Source of the DNA: Lineus longissimus
Lineage: Eukaryota; Nemertea; Pilidiophora; Heteronemertea; Lineidae
Reading direction: 5' to 3'
NCBI RefSeq assembly: GCF_910592395.1
Contig: NC_088313.1
Span: forward strand, 5,954,501 to 6,018,500
Length of the DNA: 64,000 nt
Made by a program: the position numbers and the translations under genes
In this document: in pieces, positions 25,250 through 37,355 of the stretch
Layout of the letters: the number at the start of each line of letters is the position of its first letter
Position numbering within the stretch: the first letter of the stretch is position 1
Notes under the pieces: model-generated
What the model saw: the letters and a program-made list of their open reading frames with translations, nothing else
Database searches by the model: none
What the model was told of the DNA's origin: nothing

Positions 25250-25695
25250 ATTTTTCTCTGTGTTATCCAGAAATGTGGCATTGTTCCTGTGTTATCCAGA
25301 AATTTGGCAATGCATTTGTTTCTGTGTTATCAACGAATGCGGCAATGCACTTGTTTCTGTGTTATCAAGAAATGTGGCAATGCATTTGTTTCGGTGTTAT
25401 CCAGAAAGTAGGCACTGCATTTGTTTCTGTGTTATCCACAAATGTGGCAATGCACTTGTTTCTGTGTTATCCAGAAACGTGTCAATGCATTTGTTTCTGT
25501 GTTATCCAGAAACGTGACAATGCATTTGTATCTGTGTTACCCAGCAATGTGGCAATGCCTTTGTTTATGTGGTGTCCCGAAATGTGGCAATGCATTTATT
25601 TCTGTGGTATCCAGAAATGTGTCAATGCATTTGTTTCTGTGTTATCCAGAAAGTAGGCAATGCATTTGTTTCTGTGGTATCCAGAAATGTGGCAG
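25250..25695. repeat. 35-bp tandem array, H3-H4 spacer, unit B
   Basis: About 12-13 diverged copies of a unit containing GTTATCCAGAAATGTGGCAA and TGCATTTGTTTCTGT. The period of about 35 bp and absence of stop codons create overlapping spurious reading frames. The unit resembles motifs in the recombinase region at 30.7-39.8 kb. Confidence 0.9.
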
Positions 25696-26124
25696 AATGC
25701 GGCTATCTACGTATGGGCCTTTTAGCTGACGGTTTTATGGCGAGAGAGTATTGACGGCGATGGGTAGGCCTAGGCCTGATGTTGAAATCTTTTTGATGCA
25801 TGTTCTCCTACTTCGTGCTTTTTTCTATACCGTCGGGAGTTTGTTGGGGAGGTCGGATATTCTAATATTTCAATTTCATCGACACGTGTGTGGATAGATA
25901 CATATATATATTAAGTCTATTCACAAGAGGTCTGCATGCAAATACGCATCTGTCTTACTTTACAATTTATTATCATTAATATCATTATTCAACCCAATGA
26001 CTATTGCGGCCCGCCTACGAACGTTACTAAAAACTGCGCTAGTGTTCGGTCATATTATGCTCGACACATCATAACACAACAAGCGATACATTATGTACGA
26101 GTGATCTCTTTTTAAATATTTTGT
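25696..26124. other. H3-H4 spacer, unit B
   Basis: AT-rich spacer homologous to 45226-45637 and 60049-60460. It holds the purine-rich downstream element of H4 just before the stem-loop. No gene seen. Confidence 0.7.
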
Positions 26125-26140
26125 GGCCCTAATAAGGGCC
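26125..26140 (-). terminator. Histone 3' stem-loop of H4, unit B
   Basis: Minus strand GGCCCT-TATT-AGGGCC, 38 bp after the H4 stop. Confidence 0.9.
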
Positions 26141-26178
26141 GTGGGTTTGGGACCAGAGGTCCACAAGAAGCAAGACGC

Positions 26179-26517
<339 letters not shown>

Positions 26518-26536
26518 CTAGCAGAATGAGCAACTG

Positions 26537-26638
26537 GGGGGGGAGGATATTTTGAAGGGCGGCTAGCATAAAGCCATGTTCAGCCCCACAGTGGCAAGGA
26601 AGCAAAGGGCTCGGTGTGTCAATGTATGTATAAGCAAT
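26537..26638 (-). mobile_element. LINE 3' end at the H4 start site, unit B
   Basis: About 100 bp of the same LINE 3' terminus (C-run, AGGATATTTTGAAGGGC on the plus strand), with an internal deletion, joined to H4 5' UTR at GAGCAACTG. It ends at an H3 5' UTR piece, which marks a recombination breakpoint into unit C. Confidence 0.85.
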
Positions 26639-27162
26639 TTATGATAATGGCGATTTGGGGGGGGGGGAGGATATTTTGAAGGGCGGCTAGCATAAAGCCA
26701 TGTTCAGCCCTGCATGTGGAGAAGGTTTAACTTTGAAGATTGGAAGTAGTACAGTCTGGACAGTGGCAAAGGAGGCAAAAGGCTTGGTGTGTCAATGTAT
26801 GTATAAGCAATTTGTAAATGTGCGTATTTGCATTGAAGTCTTTCCCCATTGTGTAATATGTTGTATTTACTTTGTGGTTTGTTATGGTAGTGTTTGGCTG
26901 TGTTTTTTTTTTTTTTTTTTTATTTTTATTTTATTTTATTTTTTTTTATTTTAATTTTAATTTTATAATACCACTGAGAGATGTAATAAGCTGTGTGAAT
27001 GATGATTGCATTGGTGTGTTGTATTTACTTTGTGGTTTGTTATTGTAGTGTTTGGCTGTGTTTATGTAACGGATTGTGTAATGTATGAAGTGATGAAGGT
27101 ATTAACCTGGTGACTGGCAAAACAATCCAATCAACCAGTTTCCCTGAAATGAGTGCTATTTT

Positions 27163-28299
27163 TTAATCCATGAGTAGTGCTTTTCCAATTGGTGTATGGC
27201 GCAGTGGATCGCGGAGTTTGAATGGAAGTCTGTCTTTAGCTTGATTGATGAGGGCTTGAATTGACGGCGCGCGTTTGTTGTTATTCACGTACTTTTTGGC
27301 GAGATGTTCGATTCGGGCCTTTGGCGTTTCGTTTGTTGGCATAGAATCTGCGACGTATCGACTGTGAAATGATTTTGGGATACCGTATGCGATTTTATAA
27401 CTCATAGTACGTAGGTTTTCAAGCCTGCCGTACTCGTCGTTATCGAAGAAAGTAAGTGCAGTTGGACAATACTCCATGATTGGCCTGATCATAGTTTTAT
27501 AAACACGTAGAGTTATCTCAGGTGGCGCGCGTGGCTTGTAGTATGAACCGGCGATGGCTTTCAGGAGTGGAATGCGTTTGCAGACTCGGTCGTACATCAG
27601 CTTGAAGTGTGGTCTCATGGTGAGCCTCTTGTCTATGGTGATGCCGAGGGCGATGACAGTGTCTGTAGCATTAATGCGCACGTTGCGGACGTAGATGTAG
27701 GCGGCGTTTGGATTTTGGAGTTCACGTTTTGATATAGCGATGAATTGCGTTTTAGCGGCGTTGTATGTAGTCCTCCACTGGTCACTCCAGACGGCGATTT
27801 GATCGTTTTGTTCTTGGAGCATGTCCCTAGCAATGAAGTATTCTTTATGAGCGGCCCATGCGGTTAAATCATCGGCGTATTGTTCCTGACCGTTGTTACC
27901 TGGCGGTGGTGATGGAATGTCATTGACCCAGAGAAGAAATAGCGTAGGTGAGAGAACACTTCCCTGAGGTGTCCCGGCTGGAATCGGGAGTCTAGCGCTA
28001 TGATGTTGTGCTACTCTAAATCTAGTTGACCGATTTGTGAGAAAGTTTCTGAGGAGACGTATTAGACCAGTGGAGAAATTTTCATTTGCGCGTAGTTTAT
28101 AAATTAGGCCATCGTGCCAAACTTTGTCAAAAGCCTTTTCTACGTCATAAAACGCAGCCATGACGGTGTTTCCGCGGTGGACATGATGACTGGCATGTTG
28201 TAGGAATCTCGTGATTGGATCTGCTGTGCTGCGGCCGTTGCGGTATCCCGATTGATATTCATTTAGTTTACCATTGTCCTCCAGGTGTTGTCGGAGCCT
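27163..28299 (-). pseudogene. Reverse transcriptase fragment of the unit C LINE
   Basis: Open frame from mid-RT (QHLEDNGKLNEYQSGYR) through the YADD box to GKALLMD, encoding the same protein as the unit B fragment where they overlap. Incomplete because of 5' truncation. Confidence 0.85.
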
Positions 28300-28338
28300 G
28301 ATGTTTATTGTTTATTTATTAAATAAACAATAAACATC
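28300..28338. repeat. 39-bp near-perfect palindrome at the LINE 5' end
   Basis: GATGTTTATTGTTTATTTA is followed at once by its inverted copy ending AATAAACATC. The left arm continues LINE sequence only for its first bases. It probably arose by snap-back synthesis when the truncated cDNA was finished. Confidence 0.85.
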
Positions 28339-28348
28339 ATGGCGATTT

Positions 28349-28699
28349 CCTCTATGCATACTCTTTATACTAGGACGTTGCCGAATTCGACGCGCCTCAT
28401 TGGCTGCTCTACTCGCGCTTTCGTGAATGTACGCGCGCTGATTAGTCAATTTCGCGAAATTCATCTCATTTGCATACAGGTCATAACATCGTGTACCGAA
28501 TTCATTGTGAGATATATGGTCGTATGCTGGCTCTAAATTTTGCATGTATTTTGAAAATGTTGTCCTTTTTTGTGTATAATTTGTATGAGATGTGGCCGGG
28601 AAGATGAGGAGAAATGAACACACATCATTTGACGACATCTTGTTAATATCATGGAACCGGTCGCGTTCAACAAATGAACAAGTGTGCTCATTGCATTTT
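28349..28699 (-). promoter_or_regulatory. Orphan H3 promoter, unit C
   Basis: TATAAAG at 28363-28369 (minus strand), inverted CCAAT near 28399, octamer ATTTGCAT near 28468. It now faces the LINE instead of an H3 gene. Confidence 0.8.
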
Positions 28700-28862
28700 T
28701 CTCTGTGTTATCCAGAAATGTGGCATTGTTTCTGTGTTATCCAGAAATTTGACAATGCATTTGTTTCTGTGTTATCCAGAAATTTGACAATGCATTTGTT
28801 TCTGTGTTATCCACAGATGTGGCAATGCACTTGTTTCTGTGTTATCCAGAAACGTGGCAATG
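28700..28862. repeat. 35-bp tandem array, unit C, interrupted
   Basis: Four to five units of the H3-H4 array, ending abruptly inside a unit at GGCAATG/TCTTATG, where the recombinase region begins. Confidence 0.85.
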
Positions 28863-29217
28863 TCTTATGAATGATCAAGCAATAATAAAGAAACAGGCCT
28901 AATTTTTGTTTTTGTTTTTTCTTCTCTTTTCCTCGATTATTGCATGGTTCTGCCCAATGCAAACCCAGTAATTGCCGTTTTCTGGGGAAAGACTCACAGT
29001 GAATTGCACAGTTTGCTTGGACAGGCATGGAAACAATATTGCCCTTGAATAAGGACATCTTTGCTGAGGACAATGACCTCTAATTGTACACGCTTCTGTA
29101 TTATCACTCCTCATCAGGTTCATTACTTTCAGTGCCATATCAGCTTATATCAATCAATTTTGAACCATGAAATAAAGACATGAAATTAAGACACCTCTTG
29201 ACCTTTTCTTCTTTCAG

Positions 29218-32200
29218 ATCGACCTATTGGCGGCCGATATACGAAAAATGTTGGAAGAAGGGAGGCAGCAGTCGAGAGAGAAATGGATGGATGATGAAGC
29301 AAAGCGAGCGGCGGATAGAACCGAGGAGGAGAAGCAAAGGCTTATCGAAGAACAAAAGCAAATGGCCGAGGAGGATGCGTTAGAGAAATCAGCTTGTGAA
29401 GAAGGACGCGAATCCCGTAAGAGGGAGGAAAAGAGATTGGAGGAGATGATGAGACGAGACGAAGAAGAGAAGCAGCGTCTGGAGGAGAAGATCGAAAGGG
29501 TGAAAGCGAAGAAACAAAGGAAAAGAGAAAGAAAAGAAGACAAGGCTTACGAGAAGAGGGTAGCAGAGCTTACGGCGGAGTTACAGGAGAAGGAAAAGGC
29601 GCTCGAAATGGAGGAAGAAAGAGAGAAGAAGCGGGACACTGGGGAACTGGCAAGTGAGATAGAGGCAAACAAGGTGAAGAAGAGAAGACAAATGGCATCC
29701 TTGGTAGAAACAACCTTGGCGAGAAGGAGAGATGGGAAGAGGCGGAAGAGGGTGATGAAAAGGGCGCTGAAAACTACTATGAAGAAGATAAGACGAGAAG
29801 CGCGAGGAAAAGCTGGCAGCAACAGGGACGAGGTAAGGAGGCTTTTCTAATTTACATAAAACGAACATCCTGACCAAAAAAATTGTGCATACCATTTCAG
29901 ATTCCAGATTTATTTAAAGGGATTATGATGCCATACGGTTGTATTGGTTTGTGTTGATACATGTTCATCTTGACCACCAAGATTTTAGCATTTCTGATTT
30001 CAGATTTATTTGAGGGGACTATAAGGCCATAAGGTTGTATTGGCATGTGTTGATACATCTTGACCACCAAGGTTTTTGCATTTCATACCAGATGTATTTA
30101 AAGGTACTATAGGGCCATACGGTTGCATTGGCTTGTCAAAAAACATCTTGACCTCCAGCGTATTTTGCATTTTATTTTACAGAATGTTTTAACAGGGACT
30201 TAAGGTCATGAACTTCAGGACGGTGTTGATACAGACCGTGGCTAAATGGTTAATGGTTCTTGTGTGTACAATGTCACACATTAGCGCGTTTCTTAGTCTC
30301 TATACTTTTTTTCTTTGTAGAATATTACTGATGACGATTCCGACAGGCTCGTTATTGCAGACGAAGACGGCGCTGACGTGGACAAGACGCCGTTTACGTC
30401 ATTCCAGCCACTGACCACTGGGGAACCAGAGAATGGCGAAGTGAACTCTGTAAGTACAAGAAGTCGCACAGGTACTACCAAAATAACGTGCAAGAAAAGT
30501 GAAATCACTTACCATATGACTAACCAATCTTTCAGTCGGGTCAAGTCACTAATTATTTTTTCAGTCACAATCTGTTTTGAATGGACAAATGAGTAATACA
30601 TGTATCATTAAATGCTGACTGCTTTAGAGTGGTGTCGTCTTGCAATCTGAGTATGAGGATGGAATTAGATTAGATATTGCTTGTATTATCTTACAATGTT
30701 GCCATCCTGTGTCGTCACTTTGGTGTTATCCAGCTCTAAACGACAACCCTGTGTTCACGCTTCGCCGTTATCCAACTCAAATTGGCAACATTGGGTGAAC
30801 GCTTCGCTATTATCCAACATAAATTGGCAACATCGGGTCAAGACTTCGATGTTATCTGACGAAGATTGCCACCGCCGAAGTTGTTGTCAAACAATGTAAG
30901 ATAATGACGAAGCGATAACCCAAGGTTGCCAATCTATGCTGGATAACGGCGAAGGTTGCCAAAGTACGTAAGATAACAGCGAAACGTACACACAAGGTTG
31001 CCAAAGTATGACAGATAACGGCGAAAGCAGCACCCAAATGTTGGCAGTGTCTATGCATGAATGCATTACCCAGCATAGTCTCCTATACTAGCTGTGCATT
31101 TTACACGGGGAAAGCATTGTAACTACTCTGACATCGGATTTATAGCCCCTTAGTCGCATTTATAGTCCACTTTCCCTTGTGGTTTGTTTTTCACTATTTC
31201 AGGATGATCGATGAGTCATGTTTAGCCGCTGTCCAGCCTCTTTTATAATGCATTTCCTAAATGTTTTTTTTTTATATTAAGGGGGGCAATCCAGTCCAGC
31301 AGAGTTCACGAACAGGCCAAGAATGTGACCAACCTTAATTGTAATTTCATAGTTTTAATGTACAAAATAAATTAGATTTATTTCATTTTTTCAGTCTGGA
31401 GAGGAGTACCAGCCTTCGAGTCATTCCAGTATTGACGCAAGTGATGAAAGACAGGCAATAGCAGAAAAATCGGCTAGCGAAGATCGTGAACAGGGAGATA
31501 TTGGCCCGGTGATAGACAAAGATGCGTGCAAACGACAAACTGAAAAACTCGGAATGTCTCAAGGAAGGAACAGACGAAAAAGAAACGGGTGAAAAAGGAG
31601 ACCGGTAAAATACGAACGAAAGAAAGGAACGCAATGAAGAAACGGCGGGAGGAGACAGTGATGGTGAGTAAAAAGTTAATCGTTTGAAACTCTAAGTTAA
31701 CGTTTCTATAAAATGTAACAGAATATAAAAAAATCAAACATCTTGATATGTAAAAAAATAAAAATAATGACAGCCGGGTTTCGAACCAAACACCCTGGAC
31801 ATATGAGAGGGCAGCGCTACCACTGAGCTAACCAAATAGCTATCTATAGAAGCTGTTTTATAAGTAGTAATTCTGAGTGGATTCGGGTCGTCATGATCGA
31901 GGTAATGTCAGGCGGCGATGCTTGGGCAGGCGGAGTTGCTGAGGCAGGTGTTCAGCGCTCTGTTGACATTTTGTAATGTATTTGATGCGTGCTTTTACAT
32001 GGCGATTGAAAGTTCGGGTTTAACCCTTGAACGATTGTTGGTGGTGTAGTGTCGAGGCCGATGTCCTGCATGTTGCTGGTTCGTGTGCATGTAGTTGACT
32101 GTGCTACAGGAGGGTAGTTTTCGGCTTGGAAGTTGTCTAACTGGTTGGAAGGTGGTTATTGTTAAGTTAGCAAGCGGGCAATTTGTTCATTATGTTCATT

Positions 32201-35200
32201 TATGAACAAAAACGCTGTTAAATTTTGATTGCACGAGCTAGGGACCGTTATCGGTCACATATTGGCAACCTTGTGTGCACGTTTCGCTGTTATCCAACAT
32301 AAATTGGCAACATTGGGTGAACACTTCGCTGTTATCGAACATTTATTGGCAATATTGGGTGAACACTTTGCTGTTATCTGACAACGATTGTCACCACCGA
32401 AGATGTTGTCAAACTATGTAAGATAACGACGAAGCGATAACCCAAGGTTGCCAAAGATGGTCGGATAACAGCGAAATGTTCACCGATATTGCCAATCTGT
32501 GCTGGATAACGGCGAACGTTGCCAAAGTGTGTAAGATAACAACGAAGCGTGCACACAATGTTGCCAATGTGTGGTGGATAACGGCGAAGCCTGCACCTAA
32601 TGTTGGCAGAGTCTATGCATGAATGTATTAGCCTGCATAGGCCCCTATACCCGCTGTACATTTTACATGGGGAAAGCATTGTAGCTACTCTAAAATGGCA
32701 TTTTTAACAGCCTGGTGGTAAATATTTCAAGGTGACCAGAAATCACATTGAGCCCCTACCCAGGCGCTTTTTTTAAGGATTTCCCTCATTATTTTCTATT
32801 CGGGACGACAATTCAGTCCAAGATCAGGCTACGAGTCCCTGTTGTTTTCAGTTTAAAGAGAAGAACAATTCCTTCATTATGAATTACTAACTTTATTGGA
32901 CAAACCTTTATTTCAATTTATTTCAGTCTGAGGAGGAGTACTTTTCTAGCATTATGAATTGATAACTTTATTGGAAAAATAAAATTAAACTCATTTTAAT
33001 TTCTTTCAGGAGGAGGAGTACCATTCTAGCTTTGATGACTATCAAGTGCAGAGTGAAGAAGACCCGGCTGGGCATACGCAGGACTCAGACGGTTGTCAAT
33101 CTGTAAGTGTTATGCCTGTACTACTGGAGCCACTCACTTTATATAAATACTAGTGCACCCACTGCGTTGTAATGTAAAGATCGATTGCAATTTCAACATC
33201 ACTACAGTAAAGAAATTTCATCAAGCAATGAGTGAAAAACTAGATGATTTTATACTTTCAATTTATCGATGACGACATATTTGGAGTTGAAAGAACTATT
33301 AAAATATTTTTCGCCGCTAAACGATGTTGTCATTTTGGTTTCATTTGATGATAATCGATATCTATTGTTACTTTATTTACTTATTAACGAAACTAATTCA
33401 ATCCTTTCATTCCTTTTCAGTCTGGAGAGGAGTACCAGCCTTCGCTACATTCCAGTAATGACGGAAGCCTCGTTTCTGAGAAGTCGCTGAATTCTATCTT
33501 CAGCGGGGTAGAACCTCCCAAAGGAGTCGCCGAGAGCGTCGAAAACTCCTCGAAGGAACAACGGGTCGAGGAGAAACGGACGACCAAGCCGAGGAAGCCG
33601 AGAGAGGAACGTACGCTTAAAGGAGCCCCTAATATGGGGGTGGCGCGAAAGCGGGAGGGAAGACGCCCCAAGCGGCCGTGCCCAGTTCAGGGTTGCCATG
33701 CCACCCCGGGAAACTTTAAGGAACATTTATTCTTTACCGCTTGTCACGAGGACCTAGACATTCACTTCAGAAACAACTTGCTCATGCGAGCTAATAGGGA
33801 CCGCGCGATCACCAAGGATTCAAAAAGGGGCAAAACGGCCGCCAGCAATACACGTGATCGTTACTGGTTGCAGTGCGACATTTGCGATCATTTCAAAGCA
33901 AACTTGGCGCCACACTTGCGTCGATATCACGGCATCAGTGACAATAGGGTGATCGCAAATTGTCTAGAAAGTGCAACAAGGGTGAAAAAATCAACACTAG
34001 TGCAGCTCAACCACCAACCTGAGCCTGTACTGAAGCGTATGGTCCCAAAGTTTGAGGAGTTTTTGCGCAGTCCGATAGGCAGTGGCTTTAGTCAAAACAC
34101 TGCCAGAGCGCACGGGCGTCGTTTTTCTACAATTTGTAAAGAATTGGCTGGGGAGGGGAGGGAGTTCAACTTGGGAGATCTGAGATTATTGTTAGGAATA
34201 GGAAACGATGGGGGTTTGGTAAGTCAGTGGGTAAACGAATCAAGATTCAAGGCCGGCTATATTACAAATTTACTGGTGAGCACAAAGCACTTTCTTCGCT
34301 TTGTGACTCTCAACAAAGAATTTGGACTTGGTTGGGTGACAAGGCAAACTGGCATCGACGAATATCTGGCCCACTTGAACGGCATCCAAGGGTTTTTGTC
34401 CAAAATAAGAAGGCGGGAGACTGTGGCCAACTACGACGCGATTGGCACGGACACCATTGACCAACTCGCCTGGAGTGGGTACAACACTAGTGACACCTGG
34501 CGTACAATACAAGGATATCTTGAGAAATTGCTGACGAATCCGAATGTGACGACTGCCTCAACAAACCTAACCATCCGAAATCACCTCATACTACGTCTTT
34601 TCTTGGACAACTTCCGACGAGCTGGCGATATTGCCCATTTTTCACTGGTGGAATTTAACAAGGCTGAGTTGGTTGAGGGGGACTATGTGACCACGATTAG
34701 GCGCCACAAAACCGACGGGAAGTATGCAGCGCCCCTCGTAATGAAGCCAGAGGTCAAGCGGGCAATTAAGATATACATTAGAAGTGCGAGGGAGACAACA
34801 TGTCCGGCAGAAGATCAACAATGTGTCTTTCTGACCACCACCGGAAGACCCCTCGACTCGAGTGATATCAACAAAAACCTAAAAGCAGCCTGGGGCGACT
34901 ACGGCAGGGACCTTGGAAGGGACATTGGGGAAATAACGGCTACCAAGGTCCGCCGTTCTGCCGTAACAATCACGCGTCAAGCGAAAACAACTCAAGAGGA
35001 CCGTCGACAAGTTTCTCAAGCAATGTGCCATGACATCGACATTGCAGACAAAATTTATGACCGCAGCGGGCAGAGAGAGCGAGGCCAGTCGTCTGCGACT
35101 ATTGTAAAACATTGTCTCCAAGAGGTGATGCACAAAAAGTACGGTCACATCCTAAGAGGCGAAGATGACGCTGAAGATGAAATGATACCGCCAACACCAC

Positions 35201-35796
35201 CCCGTCCTAACAAACGATTGAGTTTGCTGATGAGAAGACATGGGACAAGCGAAAGTGAAGATGTCAACATCTCAACGACAGCCCCTCCTCCTCAGAAGCG
35301 TTGCAGGCCTAATCCTCACCCTGGTCCTGAGGACGAAGAGTCGGAAGCGGAATTTTCGATGGCTCCAGTTTCATTGGGCAGTAAGGCAACTAAGGCCAAG
35401 AAGCAGAAGACGTGGAAGAGGGAACTCGTGGGGAAGGAACTCGAACTCCTGCTGAAAGTTTGCAATCCCCTCATTACCGAGTTGGTCATGAAAGTTACGG
35501 CTCCAGTATCAAGAATGGAGGTGGAGCGAATGGTCCGTATTGGTGCAGAACACTACCGCCTCACTGGAGACTTGGACAAGGCAGCGGCCATTGAAAACCT
35601 TGAACGGTTCGGAGGGATCAAGTTGACGCACATGGTTCGCTACAGTGTCCAAAAACTCAGGAAGGAAAAGGGATATGTTAAGCCTAAAAAGGACAGTCTG
35701 AAGCCACTATCACTCCAAAAGCCATCTGCCGCTGCAGGCTCAGTAGAACAAGTAGAAGCAACGGACGAAACCATCCCTCGTGCTGAACAAACATGA
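29218..35796 (+). CDS. Zinc-finger tyrosine recombinase, multi-exon (Crypton-like)
   Basis: Inferred phase-0 exons are 29218-29832 (charged coiled-coil, then basic), 30321-30449 (acidic), 33010-33102 and 33421-35796. The last holds 71 linker codons and the 720 codons from 33634. Counting from that methionine there are two C2H2-like fingers (C16/C21/H31/H38 and C81/C84/H94/H99), an alpha-helical core-binding region (about 135-300) and a tyrosine recombinase domain with R329 (FRRAGD), K363, R440 (TKVRRS), H466 (MCHD) and Y475 (IYDR). The box II histidine is threonine. The C-terminus has an acidic linker and an unrecognised helical domain (about 590-690). A candidate exon at 31395-31663 is frameshifted and may be skipped. 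No start exon was found, so the 5' end may be lost. Confidence 0.75.
30700..31060. repeat. Inverted array of GTTATC...GGCAAC motifs (1)
   Basis: Several copies of GTTATCC, about 10 bp, then GGCAAC in plus orientation (30720-30860) are followed by the same motif inverted (30890-31040), forming a large potential hairpin inside an intron. Linkers carry TTCGC-type sequence. A homologous array lies at 32250-32620. Confidence 0.8.
31770..31850 (-). repeat. tRNA-like sequence, probable SINE head
   Basis: On the minus strand TTAGCTCAGTGGTAGCGC fits a pol III A box and D arm, and GGTTCGAAACC fits a B box 35 bp on, with CAT in the anticodon position. The anticodon and T stems do not pair well, so it is a degenerate tRNA or tRNA-derived repeat rather than a working tRNA. 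Confidence 0.6.
32250..32620. repeat. Inverted array of GTTATC...GGCAAC motifs (2)
   Basis: Second copy of the hairpin array, followed like the first by a shared flank (TGCATGAATG, ...TACATGGGGAAAGCATTG). Together with the duplicated exon starts this points to tandem duplication of about 1.5 kb. Confidence 0.8.
32927..32962 (+). pseudogene. Decayed duplicate exon start
   Basis: After TATTTCAG the sequence reads SEEEYFSSIMN and then a stop. It is homologous to the starts of exons at 31395, 33010 and 33421 (SGEEYQPS or EEEYHSS). An exon relic within the recombinase gene. Confidence 0.6.
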
Positions 35797-37355
35797 CGTC
35801 CCACGTGAAACTTTTTACCCACCTACCGTTTACCAACTGACTTACCAACCCCACTCGTTTCCTATGTCTAAGAAACTAGAAGTCTCCGGTCCTCCGACGA
35901 TGACTTTATTCTAACTTTCTCTTTTTTTAATGCTGGCTGCGTTCTGTTAAAATAATTGCTCGATATACCGGTAGTTGATTTTTATTTCAGTTTTTTTCAA
36001 AGTGAGCGAATTCAGTATCACCAACGCGATGTACTCTCGTGTACACTCTGTATTATACTGTGGGATGTTTTACATATTCTTATGTCAATTTTCTATGAAT
36101 AATTTTTTGTCAAGGTTTTTTTGTCTTCACATTGGGAAACTTTAAGGGTCAACTCTAAATTGATTATCCTGGTCATGTAGATTTAAATTAATTACGTTTC
36201 TGGCAATCAGTAATTTCGCGTTATGCAAAAATGTCAATACCTGTAGAATAATTTCACGTTTTGTTTTATTAGTAAATAAATTGTACTTCCGTTTAAGTTC
36301 TTAACAGTTGTAATAAATGTATATATATCTACCTTTTACTTCTGTTCACTGATTACTGGGGTGAAAGTCTCCCCTGTATTAGAGAGTTTTCGGAAAGACC
36401 TTGCAACGTCAACGCGTACACCTGTCCCACGGTTCGACTTCATGATCACGATACGAACAATGGAATAGCGGTTCGAATCAGCGTTCCGAAAACTCCTTAT
36501 TGAATGCACGCCCTCTACTACAACTGAAATCATAAACAGTTGCCCCCCCCCCCCCGCCCCCAGACAATTGCTCCCCGAGGACAAACTGCCAACTGGGAAA
36601 GGAAGTTGAATCTATCGGGGCTCCCTAGACCCAGGCACGTTGCAACAACTCGATGTAGAAGTAGAAAATGTTCCCCTAGACAAGTGTCCCTTTCTATAGA
36701 TTTCTGACGGATTATGATATGGTCCTAGGCCATGACCGTTAATAGCTCAGAGATTAAAGCGCATGATAGATGCTTTTGTTCCCCGGATATTGTATACAAG
36801 GACATTTTAAACTTCTACACCGGAAATGCTCTGAACTACCACACCAAGCTTAATATTCCTTCAAAACTCACAACGCGTACGAGGCATGCGCCATCTAGCG
36901 GAATTATGATAAACTGCCCAATCAGTCTAGTTCACTGACCCGAGACGTTCCTCCGGGTCGTTCTTGCACAAGGGGACAGATTTGTTGGGCACCGATCCGA
37001 ATTTAGTTGTGAAACCTCCCTTATCGGACAACCCTCTATTAAGGACATCAAATTTCAGTCCTAAATAAGTCACTTCCATCACAGTTCATCTCCAAGCGAC
37101 ACCTCTATAACAAGGAGAGAACCTGCCAGTTCCAATGATGTCCTTGATAGAGAGGTTCTGCTGTGAAGACATATACCCAGCTTGTTCACGCCTTGTTTAT
37201 GACTTCTTACCCTTTATCCCCGGTCAGATTCAGCCGCAGGAGGTGTGCCGAGGTCTGCCGGTGTGTACTCACTCCAAAATTAGCGTGTCGCTTGATAATT
37301 TCAGGTCCCCCACCATAACAGCCACCATTTGGCAAGAAAAATCATCGAGCGAAGG
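35797..37355. other. 3' flank of the recombinase gene
   Basis: AT-rich, no reading frame of note. A poly-C run lies near 36543. Segments near 37020-37160 (CTCTATTAAGGACATC and GATGTCCTTGATAGAGAGG) look like facing inverted motifs of a small MITE. No gene recognised. Confidence 0.5.

Larger units (their letters stand above)
26657..28338 (-). mobile_element. 5'-truncated jockey-like LINE at the H3 start site, unit C
   Basis: 1.68 kb, flanked by ATGGCGATTT (26647-26656 and 28339-28348), with a ten-base C-run at the 3' end (26657-26666). Nearly identical to the unit B copy but truncated at a different RT position, so it is a separate insertion. The H3 coding region that should lie to the left is missing. 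Confidence 0.93.

Noticed and set aside
25250-25695. Regular short repeats resembling a CRISPR array
   Set aside because: The whole 35-bp period is repeated, with no unique spacers, no cas genes, and the context is animal histone DNA.
25147-25754. Overlapping open frames of 60-169 codons across the H3-H4 arrays (also 44825-45235 and 59648-60058)
   Set aside because: They arise because the 35-bp tandem unit has no stop codon; three frames read cyclic versions of the same repeat, with no conserved start or stop.
29218-29832. Coiled-coil frame as a separate gene
   Set aside because: It begins after a splice acceptor and ends at a good donor in phase 0, so an exon of the recombinase gene is more likely, though transcript evidence is lacking.
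36735-36785. Possible tRNA (TAGCTCAGAGATTAAAGCGC)
   Set aside because: Only an A-box-like stretch; no B box at the right distance and no cloverleaf.
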